Counted from the stretch's first letter, positions 16,346 through 25,087 are shown. The stretch: 64,000 nucleotides of DNA from Hyphomicrobiales bacterium (GCA_021775525.1 JAJFHQ010000075.1:62001-126000); one strand, 5' to 3'. The notes: generated by a model not told the origin, from the letters alone. A program made the numbers and translations.

Positions 16346-17326
16346 TCACGCGACCGAAAGTCTGGCGCCGCGCTGTTTGAAACAGCGGCGGCTGAAAAGA
16401 ATATCCATGGAGGGATGGCCGGCGCGCGCGCTCAGTTCCTTGATCTGTTCCAGAACGGTTTCCCGGTCGCGGCCATGGATCATGCAGAAAAGATTGTACG
16501 GCCATTGCGGGCGATGCCGGGGGCGGCGATAGCAAAGTGTCACGAAGGGATATTCCGCGAACGTTTCACCAATTTCATCAACCTTGCCGTCTTCGATATC
16601 CCAAACCACCATGGCATTTGCGGTGTAACCAAGCTCGCGGTGGCGCACGACCAGCCCGAGGCGCTTGATAACCCCGCGCTCGACCAGCGCTTGAAGGCGT
16701 CTGATTACCATCTCCTCGGACATCCCGGCACGAACAGCAATTTCCGCATAGGGCCGCGGCCCGATGGGCAGTCCATTTTCAAGCGCACTCAGAAGTGCCA
16801 GATCTTCTCTGCAAATCTCTCCGCATCCATTGGTCCCGTTGCCGTTCGTTTTGCGGGCGCGTTTGGCAATTTCACCATCGCCGAGAGGAAAGCCCAAATC
16901 GATGTGATAGGCAGTGCGCAACGGCAAATCCAGAATCCCCAGGCCCGTCTTGCTCTCAATCCGCTCAATCGCATCATCAAGAGCCCTCCTGTCCTGGCCC
17001 GTCACCACGAACCAGAGATTGAAGTGGTGCTCGCGTTCGTAATTGTGATTGACGCCCGGCTCAAGATTGATGTGCTGCGCGACATCTTCCAGCCTCTCTG
17101 GGGGCACGGCCATCGCGGCAAGCGTGCTGGCGCCGGCCGTATTGGGGGCCACCACCGCGCCGACACGAGACAGGATACCGCTGCGCGAGAGTTCTGACAG
17201 CATGCCCAGAACCGTCAATTCGGACACACCCAGCCCCATGGCAATCCGGGCATAGGGCGAGGGGTCGAGAGGGAAGTCCCGTTGCCAGCCATCGATCAGC
17301 CGAGTTTGTGTCTCGCTCAACATCAT
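16346..17326 (-). CDS. nirD: NirDL fusion, siroheme decarboxylase
   Basis: 326 aa made of two AsnC-like halves. The first (1-150) has NHNYEREHHFNLWFVVTG of the NirD/G type. The second (about 170-326) has CYRRPRHRPQWPYNLFCMIHG of the NirL/H type. A charged linker (KRARKTNGNGTNGCGE) joins them. In Paracoccus the two are also fused (NirD-L), while in Pseudomonas they are separate. Starts 4 nt after nirF. Either of two adjacent ATGs may be used. Confidence 0.9.
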   Translation of the reverse strand: MMLSETQTRLIDGWQRDFPLDPSPYARIAMGLGVSELTVLGMLSELSRSGILSRVGAVVAPNTAGASTLAAMAVPPERLEDVAQHINLEPGVNHNYEREHHFNLWFVVTGQDRRALDDAIERIESKTGLGILDLPLRTAYHIDLGFPLGDGEIAKRARKTNGNGTNGCGEICREDLALLSALENGLPIGPRPYAEIAVRAGMSEEMVIRRLQALVERGVIKRLGLVVRHRELGYTANAMVVWDIEDGKVDEIGETFAEYPFVTLCYRRPRHRPQWPYNLFCMIHGRDRETVLEQIKELSARAGHPSMDILFSRRCFKQRGARLSVA

Positions 17327-17330
17327 CGCG

Positions 17331-18524
17331 CTACAGCCCTATCCTGTGAGCGCGCGCGGTCATGAATATTCCGCTCGGGCTTTGTGCCTTCAGCACCGCC
17401 AGTTTCCTGAACGAGCTGGTGTCGTAGACGTGCACTTCGTTGCTGTCCCGAACTGACAGCCAAACCTCATGTCCGCGCGGTGAAAATTCCATATGCAGCG
17501 CTGCAGGACCCGGCTTGAACTCATGTATGATCTTGAGCGAGGGAATGTCGACAACCTGGATGGTGTCATTGAGTGGATGGGCAAAATTCACCCATGCCTG
17601 GCGTCCATCGGGACGCGCCACTGCAAAAACCGGCTGTCCATGCACAGCTATTCGGCCTGCCTCCTTGAAAGTGCCGGCATCCATTACCAGCAATTCATGA
17701 CGCCCGACTGCGGGTAGCAGGAAATGTCCGCCACCCTCCGCCCAGCCTTCCAGATGCGGCATCTTGTAGACGGGAAGTTTTTTCTCACCCCTGCCATAGC
17801 CTGAAAGGATGCGTCTGGGCGCGGGCTCATCTGCCCACAAGTCAATATGGGTCAGCCCGTCTTCTCCAAACAGCCCGGCGATATAGTGTCGCCCATCACC
17901 CGTAATCAGGGCGTCATATGGCAGATCGCCAATATCCATGAAACGGGTGAGTTGAGGCTTTGAACCTGATGAGAAATCGGCAATCCAGATTTCACCCGCA
18001 TCATAGAGCGTGAAAATGAACCGGCGGCCGGGAGCGTCAACCAGCCCGACGGTTTTTGAGCGCTTGTCATTCTCAAAGGTTGCCGGGATGTCAGCCACAG
18101 GTTCCAAGGTATTTGCATCGAACACGCGGACACCGCCCGGCTTGTAGTTCGATACGGCTACCAGCTTTCCATCGTCGGAGATGGCGCCGCCAATGGCGTT
18201 GCCAGCCTGCAGGATGCGCTTGGTGATGACCCCCTCAAGTATATCTAGCTTGGTCAACCCGCCATCCCGTCCGAAGATATAAGCGTAGCGTTCATCCCGG
18301 GAATAGACGGCAGACGCGTGGGAGAGGTCTCCAAATCCCTCGACCCGGTGTAAAGTTTCGTGCGCAGTGGTATCGACGATCATTACCGAACCGCTTGCAC
18401 GTTCGATAATGACCGCTAGATCTCCAGTTCCGCGCAGCTCTCCCGGGCAGGCCGCGGCCGGCGATACCAAAGCGGCAGCAGCCGTTCCGAGGGCGGAAGC
18501 TTTCAGGAATTCGCGGCGTTTCAT
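17331..18524 (-). CDS. nirF: NirF, heme d1 biosynthesis protein with Tat signal
   Basis: 397 aa d1-type propeller without a cytochrome c domain. The ATG at 18524 overlaps the nirC stop (ATGA) and begins MKRREFLKASALG, a twin-arginine signal. The signal ends SPAAAC, so a lipidated cysteine is possible, as reported for NirF in Pseudomonas, though the lipobox is weak. NirF acts in the periplasm between NirJ and NirN in heme d1 formation. The extra 68 codons open upstream lie within nirC and are not real. Confidence 0.9.
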   Translation of the reverse strand: MKRREFLKASALGTAAAALVSPAAACPGELRGTGDLAVIIERASGSVMIVDTTAHETLHRVEGFGDLSHASAVYSRDERYAYIFGRDGGLTKLDILEGVITKRILQAGNAIGGAISDDGKLVAVSNYKPGGVRVFDANTLEPVADIPATFENDKRSKTVGLVDAPGRRFIFTLYDAGEIWIADFSSGSKPQLTRFMDIGDLPYDALITGDGRHYIAGLFGEDGLTHIDLWADEPAPRRILSGYGRGEKKLPVYKMPHLEGWAEGGGHFLLPAVGRHELLVMDAGTFKEAGRIAVHGQPVFAVARPDGRQAWVNFAHPLNDTIQVVDIPSLKIIHEFKPGPAALHMEFSPRGHEVWLSVRDSNEVHVYDTSSFRKLAVLKAQSPSGIFMTARAHRIGL

Positions 18525-18856
18525 TGCGGAAAACCCTTCTTGAGTTTGTCTGCAATCCACAGGGCCTCTTCCTTGCTCAGTTGGCCCTGCCAGGGCGGCA
18601 TGGGTTTGCCCGGTACGCCGTCGAGAATGATCGAAGCAATACTCTCGCTTTCGAACTCCTTGAGATCCTTCGGGAGGAGTGGCCCGCCAAGACCACCCTT
18701 GAGCGTCATGCCGTGGCACGAGCCACAATCCTGGCGCACCAGATGCGTCAGCCTGCGTTCAGCTGATTCGTCGAGCGCGAGTGCGGATGTCATGGTCACG
18801 ATGCAGGCGCCCATCAGGCTACTCAGCAGCAACCATATGATCGAAGGGCATTGCAT
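18521..18856 (-). CDS. nirC: NirC, small periplasmic cytochrome c
   Basis: 111 aa: signal peptide (MQCPSIIWLLLSSLMGACIV, cleavage near ALA-L), one CGSCH heme site (44-48), distal methionine in PGKPMPPWQG. Monoheme c-type cytochromes at this place in nir clusters donate electrons to NirS or serve d1 maturation. It overlaps the nirE 3' end by 38 bp and shares ATGA with nirF. A shorter start at 18814 would remove the overlap but also most of the signal peptide. Confidence 0.85.
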   Translation of the reverse strand: MQCPSIIWLLLSSLMGACIVTMTSALALDESAERRLTHLVRQDCGSCHGMTLKGGLGGPLLPKDLKEFESESIASIILDGVPGKPMPPWQGQLSKEEALWIADKLKKGFPQ

Positions 18857-19595
18857 CTGATAGAGTTCCCAATTGATTAGAGAGCGAGACGACTTCGCCG
18901 ATGATGAACAGAACGGGGCTTTGCATCCGGGCGACTTCCACCGCCTGCGTGATGGACCCCAGCATTGCAAAAATCCGCCGCTCATCTGAGCGCGTGGCCT
19001 TGGACACGGCCATCACCGGCGTACATGCGGCCCTGCCGTGATTGAGAAGCTGGGTGGAAATTTCATTGATATTGGCAAGACCCATGTAGACCACCAGCGT
19101 GGTGCCGGGATCGGTCAGGCCTTCCCAGTCGAAATCGAGATCTGCATCGGCGCGGCAATGGCCTGTGAGATAGCGAACAGAACTGGCAACGCCGCGATGG
19201 GTGAGCGGAACCATGGAAGCTGCCGCCGTACCCTGTGCCGCGGTGATGCCGGGAATCACTTCGAAAGGAATGCCGGCTGACTGCAAGGAGAGCGCTTCCT
19301 CGCCGCCACGGCCGAACATCAGCGGATCACCTCCCTTGAGCCGGACGACGACACGTCCAGCTCTTGCCAGCGATATCAGAAGTTCATTGATCTCTTCCTG
19401 GGGGACCGGGTGATTGTCGGGCTGTTTCCCAACGTCGATCCGCGTGACTCCGGGGGGAACCAGTTCAAGGATCTCGTCAGACACCAGCCGGTCATAAACC
19501 AGTGCGTCGCCGGAGCTCAGCAGCGTATGGGCTTTGAGCGTGAGCAGTCCCGGATCACCCGGACCGGCACCAACCAGATAAACTCGTCCGCTCAT
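18819..19595 (-). CDS. nirE: NirE, uroporphyrinogen-III C-methyltransferase
   Basis: 258 aa. SAM-dependent methyltransferase making precorrin-2 for siroheme and heme d1. Motifs: YLVGAGPGDPGLLTLKA at the N-terminus, VRLKGGDPLMFGRGGEE, and VIPGITAA, all typical of CobA/SumT/NirE. ATG at 19595 chosen: AAAGGGG lies 9 nt upstream, and the protein begins at the family's usual position. A Dnr-type palindrome is centred 75 nt upstream, so nirECFDLGHJN can be transcribed apart from nirS. Confidence 0.92.
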   Translation of the reverse strand: MSGRVYLVGAGPGDPGLLTLKAHTLLSSGDALVYDRLVSDEILELVPPGVTRIDVGKQPDNHPVPQEEINELLISLARAGRVVVRLKGGDPLMFGRGGEEALSLQSAGIPFEVIPGITAAQGTAAASMVPLTHRGVASSVRYLTGHCRADADLDFDWEGLTDPGTTLVVYMGLANINEISTQLLNHGRAACTPVMAVSKATRSDERRIFAMLGSITQAVEVARMQSPVLFIIGEVVSLSNQLGTLSDAMPFDHMVAAE

Positions 19596-19663
19596 AGTTG
19601 CCATCCCCTTTGCCAACGGCTGTGTATTGATGAAAAATCTAGGGGAATTGGTCTCTTGGAGCA

Positions 19664-19677
19664 TTGACCGAGGTCAA
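19664..19677 (-). promoter_or_regulatory. Dnr/NnrR box upstream of nirE
   Basis: TTGACCGAGGTCAA, a perfect TTGAC-N4-GTCAA palindrome, centred 75 nt before the nirE ATG and inside the 104-nt gap after the cupredoxin gene. Same spacing to the start codon as the boxes at 23742 and 36215. Confidence 0.8.
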
Positions 19678-19699
19678 ACAGACAAGCTCTATAAGCACG

Positions 19700-20131
19700 T
19701 TACTCGATGATGATAATCCGGGCGCGCATATCTTCTTTTTCATAATGTGGGCCACAGATATACCCCAGGTCGCCTGGCGGGAAATCCAGCTTGATTTCCA
19801 CATTTTCTTCTGAGAAGAGGCGATCAGATTCAGTCTTGCCCTGATCCTTGAGCCAGACGCTGTGACTGGTGCGCTTGTCGACATTGACCCAGCGCACAGT
19901 GGTGCCCTGCTTTACCTTCAGGACGGTGGGGCAGAAGGTGTATTTGTACATCTTCACGATCGTGACCGGCTCGTCCTTGGAGGGTTTGCCGAAAAGCTCC
20001 TGGTAGCGCTCCTCTGCTTCCTTGCAGATTTTAGCGCGCTTCTCCTCGCTCTGTGCCGCGCGCGAAGCTGACCCCACTGCTTGCAGCGCGGCAAGTGAGA
20101 GAATGACTGCAATTATCAGCCGGATACGCAT
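19700..20131 (-). CDS. Periplasmic cupredoxin (type I copper protein)
   Basis: 143 aa with a signal peptide to about residue 26. A type I copper site is complete: H90 in TSHSVW, then C126, H129 and M135 in CGPHYEKEDM. The order H...C-x2-H-x5-M is that of plastocyanin/pseudoazurin-like carriers. Set between the NirT-like fusion (27 nt after it) and nirE, it probably carries electrons to or from NirS. An N-terminal segment CKEAEERYQELFGKP is unusual and may be a helix for docking. No close named relative is recognised. Confidence 0.8.
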   Translation of the reverse strand: MRIRLIIAVILSLAALQAVGSASRAAQSEEKRAKICKEAEERYQELFGKPSKDEPVTIVKMYKYTFCPTVLKVKQGTTVRWVNVDKRTSHSVWLKDQGKTESDRLFSEENVEIKLDFPPGDLGYICGPHYEKEDMRARIIIIE

Positions 20132-20158
20132 TTCTTCTTCTCCTGTGCTTCCTGCGCC

Positions 20159-21916
20159 TTATTTTTTTACGACGTTAAATTCGGCCTCCGCGTTATCGAG
20201 GCCAAGCATGTATTCCAGTGACACATGATGGAAACGCGCGGATGTATGGTCATCGTGAATGGCAATGCCGATGGTGTAGAGCTTGCCAGCTTCGATATCG
20301 ATGTCACCGGGTTTGCCCGGTTTGAGCGGCCGGCTCATGATGACCGTCCAGGTGTCACCAGACAGCACGCCTTCTGCCGTGGCTTTGGCACCACCGGTCA
20401 TGACGCGCTGCTCAAGCACCGAGCCATTCTCCACCGCATCACCTGAGCGGAAGCGGATCAGATCCATGAATGTGCCTGCCTTGGCCAGGGCTGCGATCTC
20501 ATCCTTCTCCTTGAGCTTGTCCCAGCCTCCGCGTTTGGCTCCACGCCGTCCGCGAATTTCCATCTCGGTCCGGCTCTCGGCTAGGTATTTCGTCATGCCC
20601 GCGGTCATATCCAGCCGTCCCGCAGCATCGGCGGCAGCCGCAATGTCCTCCTTTTTGGGATGATCCGGCATGTAGCGGGAATCGCCATGACAGCTGACCC
20701 AGCAACCAGCCAGCTCGGTATTCTCAATATCCTTGCCCGCGATCATCACAGCCAGCTTGGCCTGGTTTGTCGTATCCATCCTGCCCCCGTCCACAAACGG
20801 CACGGGTGTATGGGCCGCGTTCTTCCAGGTAAAGCGGAAATAGAGATTTTCGCCATCATGGGCCGCCTGGGTGGAGACGTCGATATGACCGCGCTTCCCG
20901 GGGATTGGTGTGGGTTCCACCTTCTCGCCGGAGACAATCTTTGCGCCCATGTCTTTCAGTTCCTTTGCATGGCAGAAGGAACAACGATCACCGGTCTTGA
21001 AGGCTCTCGCGCCACCATGATCCTTGCCCGTCTGCACCCACTCAAATGAAGCCTGCCCAGGATAGAACAGGGTCACGGTCTTGGCCTCGACACCGCTCCA
21101 GTCGATGGGAGAGGCGGGTCCGCCGCCTGCAGGTGCGGCTTGGGCTGGCGCTGCGCTCGCAACTTCCTGCAATGCCTTGACCTCTGCCGCTTCCTTTTTC
21201 TCGGCGCGCTTCATGCCATCGAGAAAGGATTGCGGAATATGCCTTATGGCCAATGGATTGGGTTTTTCGAGCTGCTCCAGTTCCGCTTCATCAAGCAGTG
21301 AGCGAACATTCTTGTGGGCGATACCCTTGTGGCAATCGATGCAGGTCTGCCCGGCCTTGAAAGCATTCAGATGCTGTTTGCGTGCGCGGGGGCGCTGGAA
21401 TTCAGGATTCATGGACTGGAAATTATGGCAGTTGCGGCACTCTCTCGAGTCCGTCTTTTTCATTGATTTCCAAACCCGCTTGGCGAGTGTCAGGCGTTTT
21501 TTCTCAAATTTTTCCGGGGTGTCGATACTCCCCATGGCCTTGTGAAACAGCTCTCGTGAGGCCTCAATCTTGCGCACCACCTTGTGCACCCAAGGGTCTG
21601 GCACGTGGCAATCGGAACAGGTGGCGCGCACACCGGTGCGATTCTGGTAGTGAATGGTGGACTTGTATTCCTGGTAGACGGTGTTTTCCATCTCGTGACA
21701 AGAGATGCAGAAGCCGAGGGTATTTGTGGCCTCCATGGCTGTATTAAAGCCGCCCCAGAAAATGATACCGGCTGCGAACAACACGGCTGATCCGACCAAC
21801 GGCAATCCCAGCAGCCTCCAGCGGCGCCAGTCCTGCCACCATTTCTTCTCAGATTTGCTGGATTTTCCTGGACCCTGCTGGGCTGAGCCCTTGCTTGCAG
21901 ATTTGGCAGCCATCAC
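20159..21916 (-). CDS. NapC/NirT-like tetraheme cytochrome fused to an ethylbenzene-dehydrogenase-type heme domain
   Basis: 585 aa. One membrane helix (about 35-56) anchors a periplasmic NapC/NirT module with four CXXCH sites (C70, C100, C160, C192), the type that oxidises quinol and passes electrons to periplasmic reductases. An Ala/Pro linker (255-270) leads to a second part with a fifth CSFCH (C312) and a wider CWVSCH (C405 to H410, CX3CH), then a beta-rich domain like the heme-binding gamma subunit of ethylbenzene dehydrogenase (blocks DGENLYFRFTW and SRPLKPGKPGDIDI). It follows nirS after a stable hairpin. Likely electron donor route quinol to NirS, with the cupredoxin as possible shuttle. 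Confidence 0.85.
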   Translation of the reverse strand: MMAAKSASKGSAQQGPGKSSKSEKKWWQDWRRWRLLGLPLVGSAVLFAAGIIFWGGFNTAMEATNTLGFCISCHEMENTVYQEYKSTIHYQNRTGVRATCSDCHVPDPWVHKVVRKIEASRELFHKAMGSIDTPEKFEKKRLTLAKRVWKSMKKTDSRECRNCHNFQSMNPEFQRPRARKQHLNAFKAGQTCIDCHKGIAHKNVRSLLDEAELEQLEKPNPLAIRHIPQSFLDGMKRAEKKEAAEVKALQEVASAAPAQAAPAGGGPASPIDWSGVEAKTVTLFYPGQASFEWVQTGKDHGGARAFKTGDRCSFCHAKELKDMGAKIVSGEKVEPTPIPGKRGHIDVSTQAAHDGENLYFRFTWKNAAHTPVPFVDGGRMDTTNQAKLAVMIAGKDIENTELAGCWVSCHGDSRYMPDHPKKEDIAAAADAAGRLDMTAGMTKYLAESRTEMEIRGRRGAKRGGWDKLKEKDEIAALAKAGTFMDLIRFRSGDAVENGSVLEQRVMTGGAKATAEGVLSGDTWTVIMSRPLKPGKPGDIDIEAGKLYTIGIAIHDDHTSARFHHVSLEYMLGLDNAEAEFNVVKK

Positions 21917-22000
21917 TTCCCTCCAACCCCCGTGGCGGATGCGATCCGCTTTGGTCGCTCGTCATCACCCCGATAAAATGAGGCGCTAGTGAATGGAAAA

Positions 22001-22028
22001 GGAGTGGGCAACACGTGTTGCCCACTCC
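22001..22028 (-). terminator. Strong hairpin after nirS (terminator or attenuator)
   Basis: Perfect palindrome with 14-nt arms GGAGTGGGCAACAC / GTGTTGCCCACTCC, followed on the transcribed strand by TTTTCC. It lies 14 nt after the nirS stop and 84 nt before the next start. It should end or stabilise most nirS transcripts, so NirS would be made in excess over downstream proteins. Confidence 0.75.
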
Positions 22029-22042
22029 ATGTCTGTATCTGA

Positions 22043-23674
22043 TCAGGTGATGTGATCTATCCGGATCGTGACATTGAATTTGCCCGTTGGAGCGAAGAAA
22101 CCCTTGATGCGTTTCTTCTCCTTCAGGGTCTTGGTGTCATAGACCACGATCTCGCCGTTAGGCTTCAGGCTATCCTTGCGGTTCCAGACAGAAACCCAGA
22201 ATTCGCTGCCGCTTGCATTGAATTCAATGTGCAGGGCAACCTTGCCTTTTTCCTTGGTCACCCGGATCGTTTTGGCGATTTCGCCGGTCTTTTTGGATAT
22301 GACCTGGATCGACTGCTGGATATCGGGTTCAGGATGCTTGATCTGATCCGCCATCACATAGGGTGAATTTGGATGGGTGCGAATGAACAGACCAGCTCCA
22401 TCGGTTTCGATCTTCTTGCAGATCTTCCAGGCCTGATCAGGATGCCCCTTGGGATCATTGCCCCAGGACGTCACAAGGCCTTCACCAATATGCGTCGTTC
22501 CACCGACAGGCCCGCATTTCGGATCGACCCAGTTGGCGCCCGGTCCCGGATGCGGTTTTTTGCCTGTCTCAATTGAGGCGACCGCAGTAGCAGTTTCCGA
22601 GTCGACGACTTCCATGCGGTTAGACGCATTTGCGGCGATCTGGAAATAGCGGCCGGTCGGATCGAAGAAGCCATCATGCAGAAACTTGTGAGTATCCATC
22701 TGCACGATTTTCAGATTGTCCAGGTCCTTGTAGTAGACCTGCCACATCTGACCCAGTTCCTTGGTGGAAACAAGGAAGGAAGACTCCTTGGGTGTCGTAT
22801 AGACCGCAGCAACACGTGATTCATTCACATACTCACCGTCGACATTCACACCGCGCGTGGAGATGACCTTCAACGGCTGCATGGTGGCGGAGTCTACAAT
22901 CGCGAAATGCGGAGGCCAATAGCCGCCGCCAATGACATATTTGCCGTCACCGGAAATTGCCACATCGCGGGCGTCATATGCGATCTGAACCTCGGAAACA
23001 CGCATCTTGTCTGGCGTCTGCCAAAGATCAATCTTGGTCAGCTTGCCGTCGCGGCCCATGGTGAACCAAAAGCGGCCAATATTATCGACCTTCTCTTTTG
23101 CATGATGCTCCGCTGTCTTGAGCACATGCACCGCATAGCCGGTTTGAACGTGGGCGACGATTTCATGCTTGTCGCCATCAACAACAGCCACCTTGCCTGC
23201 ATCACGCTCGATGACCAGGAAGAAATTCTTCCAGTTACGATTATGCATCGGCTTTGTGGGGTAATCTTTCTCTTCCACAAAGATTTTGACGCTTTTCTTC
23301 ATTTCCGCCATCGACAGTTCAGCAGGAACCGGCGGCTCCATCTGAATGTAGGTGGACAGATCGGCAATCTGTTCCTTGGAGAAAATGTCGTCGAAATTGT
23401 TCATGCCACCTTCGGTACCGATGGTGATGATCTTCTCAAGACGCTTCTGTCCGAGCTTGCGCGTTTCCTTGGGCAACAGGCTTTTACCGGTCGCCCCCTT
23501 GCGCAGGACGCCATGGCAACCCGCGCAGCGCTGGAAATAGAGTGTCTTGGATTTTTCAAAAGCTTCTGGTGAAAGCTTCGGATCCTGGGCCTGAGCTCCG
23601 GTTGTCACCGCTCCAAACAGAGAGGCGCTAACCGCCAAACCCAGTACGAATCCTTTCCGTCCTGGCGTCTTCAT
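22043..23674 (-). CDS. nirS: NirS, cytochrome cd1 nitrite reductase (variant active site)
   Basis: 543 aa periplasmic enzyme reducing nitrite to NO. Signal peptide ends AQA near residue 29. Heme c site CAGCH (50-54). The d1 proximal histidine is H183 in TGYAVH. Of the two catalytic histidines known from Pseudomonas (His327, His369), the second is present as H375 in KKPHPGPGANW. The region aligned with the first reads RVAAVYTTPKESSF (287-300) and has no histidine; the alignment is from memory. An extra segment TAEHHAKEKVDNIGRF follows the proximal histidine. The ATG at 23674 has AGGGGA 6 nt upstream; an ATG at 23692 has none. A Dnr box is centred 75 nt upstream. Confidence 0.88.
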   Translation of the reverse strand: MKTPGRKGFVLGLAVSASLFGAVTTGAQAQDPKLSPEAFEKSKTLYFQRCAGCHGVLRKGATGKSLLPKETRKLGQKRLEKIITIGTEGGMNNFDDIFSKEQIADLSTYIQMEPPVPAELSMAEMKKSVKIFVEEKDYPTKPMHNRNWKNFFLVIERDAGKVAVVDGDKHEIVAHVQTGYAVHVLKTAEHHAKEKVDNIGRFWFTMGRDGKLTKIDLWQTPDKMRVSEVQIAYDARDVAISGDGKYVIGGGYWPPHFAIVDSATMQPLKVISTRGVNVDGEYVNESRVAAVYTTPKESSFLVSTKELGQMWQVYYKDLDNLKIVQMDTHKFLHDGFFDPTGRYFQIAANASNRMEVVDSETATAVASIETGKKPHPGPGANWVDPKCGPVGGTTHIGEGLVTSWGNDPKGHPDQAWKICKKIETDGAGLFIRTHPNSPYVMADQIKHPEPDIQQSIQVISKKTGEIAKTIRVTKEKGKVALHIEFNASGSEFWVSVWNRKDSLKPNGEIVVYDTKTLKEKKRIKGFFAPTGKFNVTIRIDHIT

Positions 23675-23741
23675 ATCGAATCCCCTAATCATTTCGTCTG
23701 TTGACGATACCGAACTCTAGGCACGCGGACCGGGGCAGTCC

Positions 23742-23755
23742 TTGACCCTGATCAA
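23742..23755. promoter_or_regulatory. Dnr/NnrR box between nirS and nnrS
   Basis: TTGACCCTGATCAA, i.e. TTGAT-N4-GTCAA on the nirS strand. Centre is 75 nt from the nirS ATG and about 82 nt from the nnrS GTG, so one palindrome could serve both divergent genes. Confidence 0.85.
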
Positions 23756-23830
23756 GTCGCTCATGGATCAAAAGCACTATTTAGGATTCTAGGAATTGGT
23801 GTTCCAATATCTGCTGGCAAGCAGGAATCA

Positions 23831-25087
23831 GTGGCGATTATTGTGAATCACACGCGGGCGCAAACAGGGCGCGGTTTATCAGAACCACCCAGTCGGGTAG
23901 CGACTTTTTTCTCCCATGCCTTCCGGCCATTCTTTCTTGCGGCCGGCATCTACGCGGCTCTCGCACTATCTGCATGGATTGCCTGGATTTCCATCCATGC
24001 CATGGGGGCAATGCCCGCTTTCATGACCGTCGCCGAGCCCCTGCATCTGTGGCACGCCCACGAAATGGTTTTCGGATTTGGCGTCGCGGCTGTTGGCGGT
24101 TTTCTCCTCACCGCCATCCCCAACTGGACAGGGGCTGAGCACAGCAGGGGCTTGGGGTTGGGCCTCATGTTTGCCCTGTGGTGCGCAGGACGCATGGCCA
24201 TGTGGTTCACGGCATTGGTGCCTCCCGCCCTGCCGATGTTTCTCGATCTTGCCTTTCTGCCCGTTCTCGGCTTCGCCGCCGGCCGGCAACTTGCCGTTCA
24301 ACCCGCCATTCGGAATGTGATCTTTTTCGCCCTGGTCTTCGCGCTGATTGTCGGGAATTTCCTTTTTCATATGGGAAGGCTGGAAGTGATCGATGACGGG
24401 ATGCGCCTCGGGGTCCTGCTCGGGCTGGGCACGCTTATGGTGATGATCGTCGTGATTGGCGGGCGCGTCATTCCCGCGTTCACCACCAATGCCCTGCGGC
24501 GCCAGGGGGTCGAAGAGACCCGGCTGCCAAAACGACGTGCTCCCGTGGATGTGGCCGCTCTTGTTTTCTCAGCAACCGTGTTCATCCTCCAGGCATTGGG
24601 CTTCGGTGATTCCATCATCGGCGTAGCAGCATTGTGTGCCGCACTCGCCAACGCGGTGCGCCTGTCAGGCTGGCGCGGGCTGGCTACGCTGAAACACCCG
24701 ATCGTCTGGGTGCTGCATCTGGGCTATATGTGGATTGTTATCGGCTTTGCTCTGCTTGCAGCCGCATACCTCACTGATTGGGTCAGCGATGTATCTGCCC
24801 TCCACGCCTTCGGGACAGGGGCGGCGGGAACCATGATCCTCGCCATTATGACGCGGGCATCCCTTGGGCATACAGGCCGTGCGCTAGAGCCTTCCCGCGC
24901 TATCGTTGCTGCGTATGTCCTTGTGTCCGTGGCGGCCATATTGAGATGTTTCGGCCCCTCAGCCGTCCCGCAATTTTACAACGAGATCATGATTGCCGCA
25001 GGCCTTGCGTGGATCACGTCTTTCACGCTGTTCACGATTGAGTTCGCGCCGATACTTCTCGGGCCTCGCGTTCAATCCGGAAGCTAA
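23831..25087 (+). CDS. nnrS: NnrS family membrane protein
   Basis: 418 aa, about twelve hydrophobic segments. NnrS marks: FFSHAFRPFFLAAGIY at the N-terminus, LWHAHEMVFGFG, IGGRVIPAFTTNALR, and MTRASLGHTGR near the C-terminus. NnrS is a heme- and copper-containing protein that protects cells from NO stress by limiting iron-dinitrosyl formation (Vibrio work). Starts with GTG. Divergent from nirS with a shared Dnr box. Its last 58 bp plus 36 bp downstream are copied at 28211-28304. Confidence 0.92.
   Translation: MAIIVNHTRAQTGRGLSEPPSRVATFFSHAFRPFFLAAGIYAALALSAWIAWISIHAMGAMPAFMTVAEPLHLWHAHEMVFGFGVAAVGGFLLTAIPNWTGAEHSRGLGLGLMFALWCAGRMAMWFTALVPPALPMFLDLAFLPVLGFAAGRQLAVQPAIRNVIFFALVFALIVGNFLFHMGRLEVIDDGMRLGVLLGLGTLMVMIVVIGGRVIPAFTTNALRRQGVEETRLPKRRAPVDVAALVFSATVFILQALGFGDSIIGVAALCAALANAVRLSGWRGLATLKHPIVWVLHLGYMWIVIGFALLAAAYLTDWVSDVSALHAFGTGAAGTMILAIMTRASLGHTGRALEPSRAIVAAYVLVSVAAILRCFGPSAVPQFYNEIMIAAGLAWITSFTLFTIEFAPILLGPRVQSGS

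Noticed and set aside
22043-23674. Could this be a second NirN or NirF rather than NirS because a catalytic histidine is missing?
   Set aside because: It has the signal peptide, heme c domain and KPHPGPGANW block of NirS, heads the cluster behind a Dnr box, and clear NirN and NirF genes exist separately.
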